Source: an uncultured Granulosicoccaceae bacterium (lineage in GTDB: Bacteria > Pseudomonadota > Gammaproteobacteria > Granulosicoccales > Granulosicoccaceae). From it: a DNA stretch of 64,000 bases. Within the stretch, counting starts at the first letter, position 1; every line of letters begins with the position of its first letter. The notes beneath the pieces are model-generated. The model searched no databases, was not told where the DNA came from, and was given only the letters and a program-made list of their open reading frames with translations. The stretch covers positions 1-64,000 of the forward strand of contig CALISD010000082.1 in assembly GCA_938041955.1 (NCBI GenBank), written 5' to 3'. The position numbers and the translations under genes were made by a program. Shown in pieces: positions 26,259-35,409 of the stretch.

Positions 26259-26903
26259 ATGAAATTAAAACCGGCGATAGAACAGGGTCGACCAGACGAA
26301 CTGGAAAAACGCTTGCAAGACAACCCCGCTCTTGCAAATACAAAGGTCCGTTGGGGTGGGGTACTAAATAGAATTGAAACTGATCCACTCCACTACATCA
26401 GTGACTGCGTGTTCAATGGTTTGTTGACCAATGGCACTGAAGTGGCGCTTGCCAACACCCTGATAAACTATGGTGCGCAGATTAATGGCAGTGAAGGCGC
26501 AGAAACTCCGTTGATTGGTGCCGCATCCCTGTCAGTTGCATCTGTAGCAAAGTATCTTATTAATAACGGTGCCGATGTTCATGCTACATCAATACACGGT
26601 GCGACCGCATTGCACTGGGTCTGTTATGTCGGTTTGCCGGACGTTGCAAGTTTACTATTACAAGAAGGTGCAAAGATTGAATCCAGATGTATTGATTTTC
26701 AATCTACTCCTCTATTCTGGTGTGTCCACGCTATTCGTTACGGCGGTAAAACAGATCACAGCAGCATTGTAACAACTGCCAGGGTATTAGTTGAACATGG
26801 CGCAGATGTGAAGACCGCGAACTTTCAGAACTACCCGGTTCAGCAACTCGCGTTAGATACCGGCAACAAAGCCTTGATTAAGCTCCTCAACGCAGCCAGG
26901 TAA
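26259..26903 (+). CDS. Ankyrin-repeat protein
   Basis: A 214-residue protein made almost wholly of ankyrin repeats. Clear units are ETPLIGAASLSVASVAKYLINNGADVHATSIHG, TALHWVCYVGLPDVASLLLQEGAKIESR, and STPLFWCVHAIRYGG with VLVEHGADVKTAN. The first 50 residues (EQGRPDELEKRLQDNPALANT) form a capping helix pair. There is no signal peptide. Ankyrin domains bind proteins and the partner is unknown. It is divergent from the TauE-type gene with 103 bp between them and convergent with aglR. It is related in style, but not closely, to the protein at 16989. Confidence 0.85.
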   Translation: MKLKPAIEQGRPDELEKRLQDNPALANTKVRWGGVLNRIETDPLHYISDCVFNGLLTNGTEVALANTLINYGAQINGSEGAETPLIGAASLSVASVAKYLINNGADVHATSIHGATALHWVCYVGLPDVASLLLQEGAKIESRCIDFQSTPLFWCVHAIRYGGKTDHSSIVTTARVLVEHGADVKTANFQNYPVQQLALDTGNKALIKLLNAAR

Positions 26904-26981
26904 TTTAAGCGACCGGCTATAGCTAGTGTACTGTTTTAAAGAATATAGTCATATGATGACCATACTATTTGATACGGTACA

Positions 26982-28004
26982 CTAGGCTCTACACGGGCCA
27001 GTAGATGATCCAATAACAAGTTGAGTATCCATCAGCACGGATGTTGGCTCTTTATCTGGATTTTCAATCTGCTCAAGCAGTAATTTTGACGCTTCATACC
27101 CTGCCTTCCTTACTGATGACCGGGTAGAGGTGAACTGTGGTTTCAGTCCACCATTGTCAAAGTACGACAGCTCATCGTCGTGGATAATAACCGATACATC
27201 TTCGCCAATCACAAGACCTGCATGACTGATCGCCCGCCTCACGCCCAGCGCAACAATGTAAGAAGAGACCAGGAACGCGGTAGGGGAAATTCTCATTGCG
27301 AGCATCGCGCTGGCCTTTTGATATCCATATTGCTCTGTAAGGTCATCGGAGGCCATCAGCTCATTAGTTATCGCCACACCCCCCTCATTTAAAGCCTCTT
27401 CGTAACCCGCACGTCGCAACCATGCAAATGTCATCTCCTCACGACCATTCAGTAGCGCGACTCTACGATGACCCAGGTCCAGCAATAACCTGGTCGCAAG
27501 TTTAAAGGCATTGTGATTGTCCATGTCCACCCAGTTGTAGCCTTCACTATTCAGCATTCTCCCATGAACAACAAATGGCAGACCCACTTCCTGTAACACA
27601 GCTAATCGCGGATCATCTGTCTGTGGCGAGTGCAGAATGACGCCATCGACTGCTCGCTTGGCAGCCAATCCCCGGTAGGTAGATGCATCATCTCGTGATT
27701 TTTCAACAGTCAGCATCAGCTCATAACCATACTGTGAGTATGTTTGACTGGCAGACGCTATGAATTCGGCGAATATCGGACTGAACACGTCATCTTTGTT
27801 CGCCATTGGCACAACATGCCCAATCGTTTTAGCCTTACCGGTTGCAAGACTGATCGCACGCATATCTGGCCGATATCCGCCCTTAGCTGCAGCGCGCTTA
27901 ACCCGGCTGCGTGTTGCCTCACTTACCTCTGGATAATCATTAAGGGCACGACTCACCGTGGTTTGAGACAGTTGTAGCTGATTGGAAAGCTGTTTGAGGT
28001 TCAT
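26982..28004 (-). CDS. aglR: LacI-family repressor of the alpha-glucoside locus
   Basis: The 340-residue protein starts MNLKQLSNQLQLSQTTVSRALNDYPEVSE, the LacI-type helix-turn-helix with the hinge helix following. The rest is a periplasmic-binding-protein-like sensor (IGHVVPMANKDDVFSPIFAEF, RVALLNGREEMTF). I shorten the track ORF by 31 codons because the DNA-binding domain begins at the ATG at 28004. It is divergent from aglE; a consensus AAAGCGCTTT palindrome lies 18 bp upstream of its own start. It therefore probably represses aglEFGAK and itself in the absence of an alpha-glucoside inducer. Confidence 0.9.
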   Translation of the reverse strand: MNLKQLSNQLQLSQTTVSRALNDYPEVSEATRSRVKRAAAKGGYRPDMRAISLATGKAKTIGHVVPMANKDDVFSPIFAEFIASASQTYSQYGYELMLTVEKSRDDASTYRGLAAKRAVDGVILHSPQTDDPRLAVLQEVGLPFVVHGRMLNSEGYNWVDMDNHNAFKLATRLLLDLGHRRVALLNGREEMTFAWLRRAGYEEALNEGGVAITNELMASDDLTEQYGYQKASAMLAMRISPTAFLVSSYIVALGVRRAISHAGLVIGEDVSVIIHDDELSYFDNGGLKPQFTSTRSSVRKAGYEASKLLLEQIENPDKEPTSVLMDTQLVIGSSTGPCRA

Positions 28005-28020
28005 CTGGAGTGCAACAATT

Positions 28021-28034
28021 TGAAAGCGCTTTGG
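28021..28034. promoter_or_regulatory. LacI/GalR-type operator palindrome
   Basis: TGAAAGCGCTTTGG has the perfect core AAAGCGCTTT, the typical binding site form of LacI-family sugar regulators. It lies between aglR and aglE, close to the aglR start. Confidence 0.75.
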
Positions 28035-28120
28035 ATAAATAGTGTAATCGTACAAATAGCACGAAAACAAGCCGCGTATTGCCAATCTACGACTCATTAT
28101 GACGCCTGATGTTCCGAGCG

Positions 28121-28149
28121 TTGACAGCTCTCAGCGCTTGGTGAATACT
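28121..28149 (+). promoter_or_regulatory. Sigma-70 promoter of aglE with operator-like core in the spacer
   Basis: TTGACA, a 17-base spacer and AATACT form a near-consensus promoter 50 bp before the aglE start. The spacer holds CAGCGCTTGG, with the same AGCGCT core as the upstream palindrome, so repressor bound here would block polymerase. A third related sequence, CAAGGCGCTTTG, lies at 28158-28169. Confidence 0.7.
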
Positions 28150-28199
28150 GCGTGTTCCAAGGCGCTTTGACGCCAATTTCTCGCTCCGGAGATAGCAAA

Positions 28200-29534
28200 A
28201 TGAAATTTAAACTAGGAACAGCAGCCAGCGTGTTCGCTGCTGCAGCCCTGTTCGCAGGTCCGTCGATCGCGGATGTTTGCGATACCCCTTCCAAGCTAGG
28301 TGATCTCGGTAAGTTCGAAGGTGAAACCATAACCATCATGGGTTCGATGGAAGGCAACGACGAAGAAATGCTCACCAACGCGGTTAGCTGCTTTGAAAAA
28401 GCCACTGGTGCGGTAGTGAAATATTCAGGCTCACGTGATTTCGCAGCGCTGATTGTTGCTGATCTACGTTCTAACAACGCACCCAACGTTGCCATTTTCC
28501 CACAGCCGGGTCTCGCTGCTGACATGGCCGAAGAAGGTCATTTGACACCTTTGGGTCAGGAATCTGCAGATTGGATGGCAGAAAACTACGGTGCGGGTTC
28601 ATCATGGGCAGCGCTGGGTACTTATGCTGACAAAGATGGCAAAGAAGATTTTTATGGCTTTGCTTATAAAATGGATTTGAAATCACTGGTTTGGTACTCA
28701 CCGGAGCAGTTCGAAGACAACGGCTATGAAATCCCTGACACCATGGAAGGCTTACTTGCCCTGTCTGACCAAATGGTCGAAGACGGCAATACCCCTTGGT
28801 GCATCGGCGTAGAATCCGGCAACGCAACAGGCTGGACTGCGACTGACTGGATGGAAGACTTAATGCTTCGCACCACTACTCCAGAAAACTATGACCGTTG
28901 GGTTTCCAACGACCTTCCGTTTAACAGCCCGGAAGTGGTCAACGCAATGGAAGTCTACGGTCAGTTCTCACGTAACGACGACTACGTCGCTGGTGGTGCA
29001 TCATCAGTTGCCACTACCTTCTTCGGTGATGCTCCAAAAGGCCTGTTCTCTAGTCCGGTATCCTGCATGATGCACCGTCAAGCATCGTTCATCCCATCTT
29101 TCTTCCCGAAAAAGGGTGAAGAAGTAGCGAATGGCGAAGCAGACTTCTTCTACTTCCCTCCTTACGAAGCAGCTGACCTTGGTAACCCTGTACTAGGTGC
29201 CGGAACACTTTGGACTATGACCAAAGACAGCCCCGCTACTCGGGCATTCTTTGAGTACTTAAAAGAAGCATCTGCACACGAAGCCTGGATGAGCCAGGGT
29301 AGTTTCTTAACAGCGCACAAAGGCGTTAATCTGGATGCTTACTCTACGCCTGCACTTCGCAAGCAAGGCGAAATTCTGTCTAACGCAACTACATTCCGCT
29401 TTGACGCGTCCGACTTAATGCCTGGTGCAATTGGTGCTGGTGCGTTCTGGTCGGAAATGACAGCCTTCGCCAATGGCCAAGATGCTAAAAAGACCGCTGA
29501 TAATATTCAGTCTGCATGGGACGCCATCAAGTAA
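28200..29534 (+). CDS. aglE: Alpha-glucoside ABC transporter substrate-binding protein
   Basis: The true start is the ATG at 28200, preceded by GGAG. It is followed by a cleavable signal peptide (KLGTAASVFAAAALFAGPSIA). The mature protein of about 420 residues is a family-1 sugar-binding protein. FEGETITIMGSMEGNDEEML opens it and TDWMEDLMLRTTTPENYDRWVSNDLPFN is characteristic of AglE-type proteins. It delivers alpha-glucosides such as sucrose, maltose or trehalose to AglFG in the inner membrane. It is the first gene of aglEFGAK. A stem-loop directly after it probably lowers expression of the later genes. Confidence 0.9.
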   Translation: MKFKLGTAASVFAAAALFAGPSIADVCDTPSKLGDLGKFEGETITIMGSMEGNDEEMLTNAVSCFEKATGAVVKYSGSRDFAALIVADLRSNNAPNVAIFPQPGLAADMAEEGHLTPLGQESADWMAENYGAGSSWAALGTYADKDGKEDFYGFAYKMDLKSLVWYSPEQFEDNGYEIPDTMEGLLALSDQMVEDGNTPWCIGVESGNATGWTATDWMEDLMLRTTTPENYDRWVSNDLPFNSPEVVNAMEVYGQFSRNDDYVAGGASSVATTFFGDAPKGLFSSPVSCMMHRQASFIPSFFPKKGEEVANGEADFFYFPPYEAADLGNPVLGAGTLWTMTKDSPATRAFFEYLKEASAHEAWMSQGSFLTAHKGVNLDAYSTPALRKQGEILSNATTFRFDASDLMPGAIGAGAFWSEMTAFANGQDAKKTADNIQSAWDAIK

Positions 29535-29597
29535 AACCTATATAGAGGCTCGTATAGCTTGAGCCTTATCTAAAGATCTGAAAAATATAGGTCTTAA

Positions 29598-29630
29598 AAA
29601 AGGCGCGCGAGATATCCTTGCGCGCCTTTT
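29598..29630 (+). terminator. Attenuator-like terminator between aglE and aglF
   Basis: AAAAGGCGCGC pairs perfectly with GCGCGCCTTTT around an 11-base loop, followed by few further T residues. Partial read-through would give more binding protein than permease, as is common in ABC operons. It may also protect the aglE mRNA end. Confidence 0.85.
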
Positions 29631-29664
29631 GCATACTTCGATCCTTTTCAAAATCGGTAACGCT

Positions 29665-30918
29665 ATGGGTTCATACAGACCAATTATTGCAGGTAATGGC
29701 CTCGCCATCGCACTCACTGTGATATTCGTTTTACCGATTACAGCGCTTTTGGCCTACGCGGTTACCTCGCCACTGGATAGCGGGATGGTCAAGCTCGGCA
29801 GCTATCTTCACGAGACCCGCGACTGGTCTTTTCCCATACTACAAACAGAAGAACGCTTTGCGAAAATCGGATTCGCGATTCGATCAATCATCATTGCTGT
29901 TGGTATCTCGTTCCTCTACTTTTGGCTCACAAACTGGCTCAATCAAGGCCTGGCTCGACGCTCGTCAAAAGGCTCCTGGGGTAAAGAGTCGTACATTATT
30001 GAATCCATACAACCATGGATCTTTATCGGTCCTGCTTTAGTCCTGTTGATTCTCTTTTTATTTATTCCCGCGTTTTCCACACTGAGCCTGTCGTTCCAGG
30101 AAGCCGATGGAACGCGAACATTCGGCAACTATGCGTTTCTTTGGGACCCCTCGTCACTGGGGTACGAGCAGTTTCGCTATGCTATGCGCAACAGTATTAT
30201 GTGGTTGGTACTGGTGCCCACCGTTTGCATATCTTTAGGGCTGCTCATCGCAGTGTTAGCTGATTCAGTTCGCTGGGGTATTGTTGCAAAAACACTAATA
30301 TTCATACCCATGGCAATTTCATTTGTCGGTGCTGCCGTGATCTGGCGTAATATCTTCGCAGGTGGTGGCATTGAGCCACAACAAGCCATCAACGGGCTTA
30401 CACCCTCCTATCAAATAGGTTTGTTAAAAGCGTTACTCGGGCACACAGCGGCCTACAACGAACCTTTATACAGCCTTAAATTCTGGGGCAATTTCTTCTT
30501 AATGTGGATTCTGGTGTGGGTACAAACCGGCTTTGCCATGGTGATCTTTTCAGCGGCGCTACGCGGCGTATCTGAAGATACCATTGAGGCCGCAAAAATT
30601 GACGGTGCCAACCCGTTCCAAATGTTTTTCCGTATCAAGTTACCGCAAATCTATTCAACGGTAGTCGTCGTGTGGACCACCCTGGTAATACTGGTATTGA
30701 AAATGTTTGACATCCCCTACGCGCTTTCGGCCAACGATGACGACAAATTGCTGCTTGCCACCATGATGGAAAACGCACGCAACAACTGGTCAGTCGGCGG
30801 CGACAACGTCGAAAATTTGTTTGCCGCGATTGCCGTCATGCTAATGGTCACCGTTCTTCCAAATATGATTTTCAACGCACGACGATTGCGGCGCGAACAA
30901 AAAGAGCTTGGGCATTGA
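29665..30918 (+). CDS. aglF: Alpha-glucoside ABC transporter permease AglF
   Basis: A 417-residue inner-membrane permease of the MalF type. The first third has an extra hydrophobic segment and a periplasmic loop; the core carries six segments. The ATPase-contact EAA loop reads EAAKIDGANPFQMFFRIKLP. I start at the ATG at 29665 (MGSYRPIIAGNG), since the ORF-track TTG lies inside the preceding terminator stem. GGTAACGCT before this ATG is repeated before the aglA start. It pairs with AglG and AglK. The stop codon is one base before the aglG ATG. Confidence 0.9.
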   Translation: MGSYRPIIAGNGLAIALTVIFVLPITALLAYAVTSPLDSGMVKLGSYLHETRDWSFPILQTEERFAKIGFAIRSIIIAVGISFLYFWLTNWLNQGLARRSSKGSWGKESYIIESIQPWIFIGPALVLLILFLFIPAFSTLSLSFQEADGTRTFGNYAFLWDPSSLGYEQFRYAMRNSIMWLVLVPTVCISLGLLIAVLADSVRWGIVAKTLIFIPMAISFVGAAVIWRNIFAGGGIEPQQAINGLTPSYQIGLLKALLGHTAAYNEPLYSLKFWGNFFLMWILVWVQTGFAMVIFSAALRGVSEDTIEAAKIDGANPFQMFFRIKLPQIYSTVVVVWTTLVILVLKMFDIPYALSANDDDKLLLATMMENARNNWSVGGDNVENLFAAIAVMLMVTVLPNMIFNARRLRREQKELGH

Positions 30919-30919
30919 T

Positions 30920-32143
30920 ATGACACGTACATTCAAACATGTCGTACTCGCTTTAATTGTTTTTGTCTGGGTATTGCCGTTCGTCGCACTGGTGACAACT
31001 TCATTACGCTCTGAAACTGCTTCTAAAACCTCAGGCTTCTGGACAGCGTTCACACCCACCGAATTAGGCCACCGCTTCAGCACCCATGACAAAGGCAAGA
31101 CAGAACCCTTTGTCACCATGAGCGGCAATATTTTTGAACGACTCAATGCGGGTCGCGACAGCTTTGAAATTGAAGGCGATATCAATTCAATTTTTTTCAA
31201 GGGTCGGGTAGCAGACCCTGACAAACCCGGTAAAACCAAGCTGATTCGACAGCTAATTAGGGCTGGAGAACCCATGGATGTGCGTGGCGGAGAGTTTGTA
31301 TTCCAGCCCACCGGTGATTTCATCTGGACATTCCCGGAAGCCACAGCACCGAAACCCAAAAACCTGGATACCTTCATCAACCAGAATCCTGTGTTTGGCG
31401 CAGACGCCTATATTGAAGTTCTATTCGAAAACAAAAATGTGCCCAACGCGCTTATTTCGTCGTTTATTGTCACCATTCCGGCCACTATTATCCCCATCAC
31501 CATTGCCGCTTTTGCAGCCTACGCGTTTGCATGGATGAGCTTTCCGGGTCGTGACTGGCTGTTTGTCATTGTGGTATCTCTAATGGTGGTGCCGACGCAG
31601 CTCGCTTTCCTGCCAGTGCTACAAGGGTTTAGCGGAATAGCGTCGTGGGCCACGGCACTCAACGCCTGGATGACTGATTGCGAAGTAACCAAAACCTGTC
31701 AGGTAGCATCTAAATCCTTTGCAAGCCTATGGGTGACTCACACAGCGTTTGGCTTGCCACTGGCAATTTACCTGTTACGCAATTACATCGTCGGCCTGCC
31801 TAAAGAGCTGCTGGAAAGCGCTCGCATAGATGGCGCAAGCCACTTGCAGATTTTCACCCGCCTGATCATCCCGTTGTCGGTCCCTGCGTTGGCGTCATTC
31901 AGTATTTTCCAATTCCTATGGGTGTGGAACGACCTGATTGTTGCGCTATATATCGGGCCTGCAGATTCGGCCGACCTGGTCTTCCCTATTCGCCTGCAAA
32001 AGCAATTAGGTACCTTCAAAGATCAACTGCATCTGCTTAACGCGTCTGCGGTTATTTCAATCATCGTACCGGTTATCGTGTTCTTATCGATGCAGCGCTA
32101 CTTCATCCGCGGGCTTCTGGCGGGCTCCGTCAAAGGTGGGTAA
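30920..32143 (+). CDS. aglG: Alpha-glucoside ABC transporter permease AglG
   Basis: A 407-residue MalG-type permease. After the first membrane segment (HVVLALIVFVWVLPFVALVTTSLRSETA) there is a large periplasmic domain of about 140 residues (GNIFERLNAGRDSFEIEGD). This is usual for AglG but absent in MalG. The EAA loop is ESARIDGASHLQIFTRLIIP. The start is the ATG at 30920, one base after the aglF stop, not the TTG used in the track. Together with AglF it forms the membrane channel energised by AglK. Confidence 0.9.
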   Translation: MTRTFKHVVLALIVFVWVLPFVALVTTSLRSETASKTSGFWTAFTPTELGHRFSTHDKGKTEPFVTMSGNIFERLNAGRDSFEIEGDINSIFFKGRVADPDKPGKTKLIRQLIRAGEPMDVRGGEFVFQPTGDFIWTFPEATAPKPKNLDTFINQNPVFGADAYIEVLFENKNVPNALISSFIVTIPATIIPITIAAFAAYAFAWMSFPGRDWLFVIVVSLMVVPTQLAFLPVLQGFSGIASWATALNAWMTDCEVTKTCQVASKSFASLWVTHTAFGLPLAIYLLRNYIVGLPKELLESARIDGASHLQIFTRLIIPLSVPALASFSIFQFLWVWNDLIVALYIGPADSADLVFPIRLQKQLGTFKDQLHLLNASAVISIIVPVIVFLSMQRYFIRGLLAGSVKGG

Positions 32144-32147
32144 CGCT

Positions 32148-33698
32148 ATGACTACGGACACTTTAAAATGGTGGGAAACAGCGGTCATCTATCAGATTTA
32201 CCCGCGCTCTTTTCAAGACTCGAATGATGATGGCATTGGTGATCTACCGGGCATCACCTCACGACTCGAATACATTGCAGCGCTGGGTGTTGATGCCATT
32301 TGGATCAGCCCGTTCTTCAAAAGCCCGCAAAAAGATTTCGGCTATGACGTTGAAGACTACTGTGACGTTAACCCCGAGTACGGAACCCTCATTGACTTCG
32401 ACGCCCTGCTCACCAAAGCGCATGCTCTAAACCTTAAAGTAATGGTTGATATCGTACCTGCACATTGTTCCGATAAAAACGTGTGGTTTGAGGAGAGTCG
32501 CCAGTCCAAAAATAACGACAAAGCGGATTGGTTTCACTGGGTAGACCCAATGCCCGATGGCACACCACCGACAAACTGGCTGTCTTTTTTTGGTGGGCCA
32601 GCCTGGAGCTGGGAACCCCGCAGACAGCAATATTATCTGCATAACTTTCTCAGCAGCCAACCCAACTTAAATCATGCCAATCCAGCAGTCCGTGAAGCAT
32701 TTATGGACGTGGCGCGCTTTTGGTTTGATCGTGGCGTTGACGGCTTCCGGCTGGATGCCGTACATACCATTAATGCAGATAACGCCCCCTACAAAAACAA
32801 CCTGGCCAACCCTGAGTTTGTTCCCGGCCCACTCCCGCAGCAACAGCAGCCGTTCTTTCGACAGTTACATGACAGCGCGCAATTAAATCAACCTTCCATT
32901 CAGTCCTTTAGTGAATCTTTCAGAGAGATTGCCGACCAATACGATGACCGATATCTCATGGGGGAACTGCACGGTGATGACCCAATCAAGGCCAGCCAGA
33001 CATTCACGGCACCGGGGCGCTTACACGCCACCTATAACTTCAACCTGCTGGCCTGGGATGGCTTAAATGTTGAGCGGCTTAAAGTTGCCATCACCAAAGC
33101 GATCGGGGCATTTAACGGCACGGGCCGATTAAGCTTTGCGTTTTCAAATCACGATGTACCGCGTAGTGCCACGAGACAGTTGACGGCGTTAGGTCTAAAG
33201 GAAGAACAACAACAGGCACTTCAATTACTATTATTAAAACTCGAAACCTGTTTAATTGGGTCCAGCTGCGTCTACCAGGGCGAAGAGCTCGCTTTACAAG
33301 ATGCCCGCGACATACCGATCGAACAAATGCAGGACCCATGGGGAATTGAATTCGCACCGGTTTTTGCAGGACGCGATACTTGTCGCACACCCATGGTATG
33401 GAAAGGCGATGCCCCCAACGGTGGCTTTTCCAAAGCAAACAACACATGGCTGCCGATTGATCAAAAGCATTTGGCGAGGGCAGCACTTGATGAAGCAGAT
33501 AGACCCGAATCCATCTATAACGAATTCGCAGAGTTTTTAGCATGGCGCAAGCATCAACCCGCCATCATGAGTGCGAATAATATGACTGAGTTAACCGGAA
33601 GTGCGACACAGCTTGTTTTTGATCGGATATCAGAACAACAAACACTACGATGTCTTTTTGACTTTGAATCGCTCACAGTCAGTTTTGAGGAAATATAA
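32148..33698 (+). CDS. aglA: Alpha-glucosidase, glycoside hydrolase family 13
   Basis: A 516-residue GH13 enzyme with a TIM-barrel start WWETAVIYQIYPRSFQDSNDDGIGDLPGI, which is diagnostic. Catalytic blocks are DGFRLDAVHTIN (nucleophile Asp), YLMGELHGDD (acid/base Glu) and FSNHDVPRSA (transition-state Asp). It has no signal peptide, so it hydrolyses imported alpha-glucosides in the cytoplasm to glucose. I choose the ATG at 32148, just after the aglG stop and preceded by AAAGGTGG. The stop codon abuts the aglK ATG, showing tight coupling. Confidence 0.93.
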   Translation: MTTDTLKWWETAVIYQIYPRSFQDSNDDGIGDLPGITSRLEYIAALGVDAIWISPFFKSPQKDFGYDVEDYCDVNPEYGTLIDFDALLTKAHALNLKVMVDIVPAHCSDKNVWFEESRQSKNNDKADWFHWVDPMPDGTPPTNWLSFFGGPAWSWEPRRQQYYLHNFLSSQPNLNHANPAVREAFMDVARFWFDRGVDGFRLDAVHTINADNAPYKNNLANPEFVPGPLPQQQQPFFRQLHDSAQLNQPSIQSFSESFREIADQYDDRYLMGELHGDDPIKASQTFTAPGRLHATYNFNLLAWDGLNVERLKVAITKAIGAFNGTGRLSFAFSNHDVPRSATRQLTALGLKEEQQQALQLLLLKLETCLIGSSCVYQGEELALQDARDIPIEQMQDPWGIEFAPVFAGRDTCRTPMVWKGDAPNGGFSKANNTWLPIDQKHLARAALDEADRPESIYNEFAEFLAWRKHQPAIMSANNMTELTGSATQLVFDRISEQQTLRCLFDFESLTVSFEEI

Positions 33699-34754
33699 AT
33701 GGCCCAGGTAGCACTAAGAGGTGTTAACAAGTCATTCGGTAAAGTCGAAGTGATCCGCGATGTCCACTTGCAGATAGACGATGGTGAATTCGTCGTATTC
33801 GTCGGCCCATCTGGTTGTGGAAAATCTACCTTACTGCGTCTTATCGCAGGACTGGAGCACTTAACCAGCGGTGAGATCTTAATTGCCGATCGCCCGATAA
33901 TGGACTTGCCTCCATCCAAGCGCGGCATCGCCATGGTGTTCCAGTCATATGCCCTGTACCCGCACATGACGGTATTTCACAACATGGCTTTCTCACTTGA
34001 TTTGCAAGGCGTCAGCAAAGCCGAAATTCACCAGCGAGTTGAAGCCGCAGCTAAAATTCTTCAAATGGAACACCTGCTGGATCGCCGCCCTGCAGCGCTT
34101 TCAGGTGGTCAACGTCAGCGAGTGGCCATCGGACGCGCTATCGTCAGAAACCCGGATGTGTTTTTGTTTGATGAGCCGCTTTCAAATCTTGATGCCGCGT
34201 TACGCCACGATACCCGTGTAGAGATATCAAAACTTCATAACCAACTTGGCGCTACGACAATCTACGTGACGCATGATCAAGTCGAAGCGATGACTCTGGC
34301 AGATAAGATCGTGGTACTTAAGGATGGTGAGGTCATGCAGGTTGGCGCACCGATGGAGTTGTTTAACTTTCCTGCTAATGAATTCGTTGCCGGCTTCTTG
34401 GGATCACCTAAGATGAATTTTTTTGAAGGAGTTTTGACGGGTGGTGCCGGTAGTGACACCGGGAGATTTGAAGGTGAAGGGATTGTTGCTGACGGTGTTC
34501 GACTGGTTGGCAAAGGCAAAGCTGACGGGGCAGCCGTAAAACTGGGCATTCGTCCTCAGCATCTGTTTTTAGATCCTAATGGGCCGCTGCAAGGTACGGC
34601 CACGTTGGTTGAGAGTTTAGGCACTGAAACTGTTGTTGAGCTGGTTACGGATTCAGACGTGTCGTTTCGGCTTGCCTCCCCCGAGAGTTTGGATATTGTT
34701 CGCGGACAGAAGGTTGGCTTTTCGTTTGCTGCCGCCAGTGCGCATTTGTTTTAA
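33699..34754 (+). CDS. aglK: Alpha-glucoside ABC transporter ATP-binding protein
   Basis: A 351-residue MalK/UgpC-type ATPase. Walker A is GPSGCGKST, the Q-loop lies in [12 protein letters not shown], the signature is [15 protein letters not shown], Walker B is [13 protein letters not shown], and the switch His is in VTHDQVEA. The C-terminal 110 residues form the TOBE/OB regulatory domain ([13 protein letters not shown]), where regulatory proteins can act. It drives the AglEFG importer from the cytoplasmic side. GAGGAAAT lies before the ATG, which follows the aglA stop without a gap. It is the last gene of the operon. Confidence 0.93.
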   Translation: MAQVALRGVNKSFGKVEVIRDVHLQIDDGEFVVFVGPSGCGKSTLLRLIAGLEHLTSGEILIADRPIMDLPPSKRGIAMVFQSYALYPHMTVFHNMAFSLDLQGVSKAEIHQRVEAAAKILQMEHLLDRRPAALSGGQRQRVAIGRAIVRNPDVFLFDEPLSNLDAALRHDTRVEISKLHNQLGATTIYVTHDQVEAMTLADKIVVLKDGEVMQVGAPMELFNFPANEFVAGFLGSPKMNFFEGVLTGGAGSDTGRFEGEGIVADGVRLVGKGKADGAAVKLGIRPQHLFLDPNGPLQGTATLVESLGTETVVELVTDSDVSFRLASPESLDIVRGQKVGFSFAAASAHLF

Positions 34755-35409
34755 GCGCTCACACCCGACGAAATAGGCTTGATCCCTGATACGCTTTGCC
34801 AGTTCATTACTGTATTTCGACACTAACGGCCAAGCCGCTCCCGGTTCAACAAATGCCCCGGAAGTTCATTGACGGTGAAGTCGGAAAAATTAGTTGCCCT
34901 TATACACTCCTGGGCTCAAGAACACATAACCTCAGTTGGCGCATGAGAGTAATGAATGAAGGTACCGTTCGCCACGCGCCATCCGTACCATTTTAAAAAA
35001 ACCTACCTATCAACCGGTTGCCAGGTTTGCAGGATTCCCCGTTATGGATGATGGTCAGAAGTTGGCCGAATCATCGCATCTTTAATGACCTGATCACCGT
35101 TGCCTGGCTTGTACCCTACCGGCACGATGGCTATAGCAGCGACCACCGCAACGAACCGATCGCCATTACTGACAAAAGATATCGACAGAGTGATGACTGT
35201 GGTTGTAGAAACAGATAAGAAAGCGACTACAGACCAGTTCAGCTTTGCAATAAAAAACAATCTATCCAAAAAGATAGACCAGGACCGGACAGAACGCTTC
35301 AACACTACCCGCATGGCCCCAGCCGCTTATGACCCAGTTAATATTTATACACCACATTAACCGTTAGCCTTCTGTATTATATCGAGCTACCCATTGTCGG
35401 TTTAATTTA
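34755..35409. other. 655-bp region without a convincing gene
   Basis: Several overlapping ORFs of 66-90 codons exist on both strands (for example 35042-35314 minus and 35100-35360 plus). None has a good ribosome-binding site or a recognisable domain. It separates the agl operon from the beta-helix protein and must hold the promoter of the latter. It may be decayed coding sequence. Confidence 0.35.

Noticed and set aside
34796-35360. Four ORFs of 66-90 codons after aglK
   Set aside because: They overlap in competing frames, lack ribosome-binding sites and show no domain.
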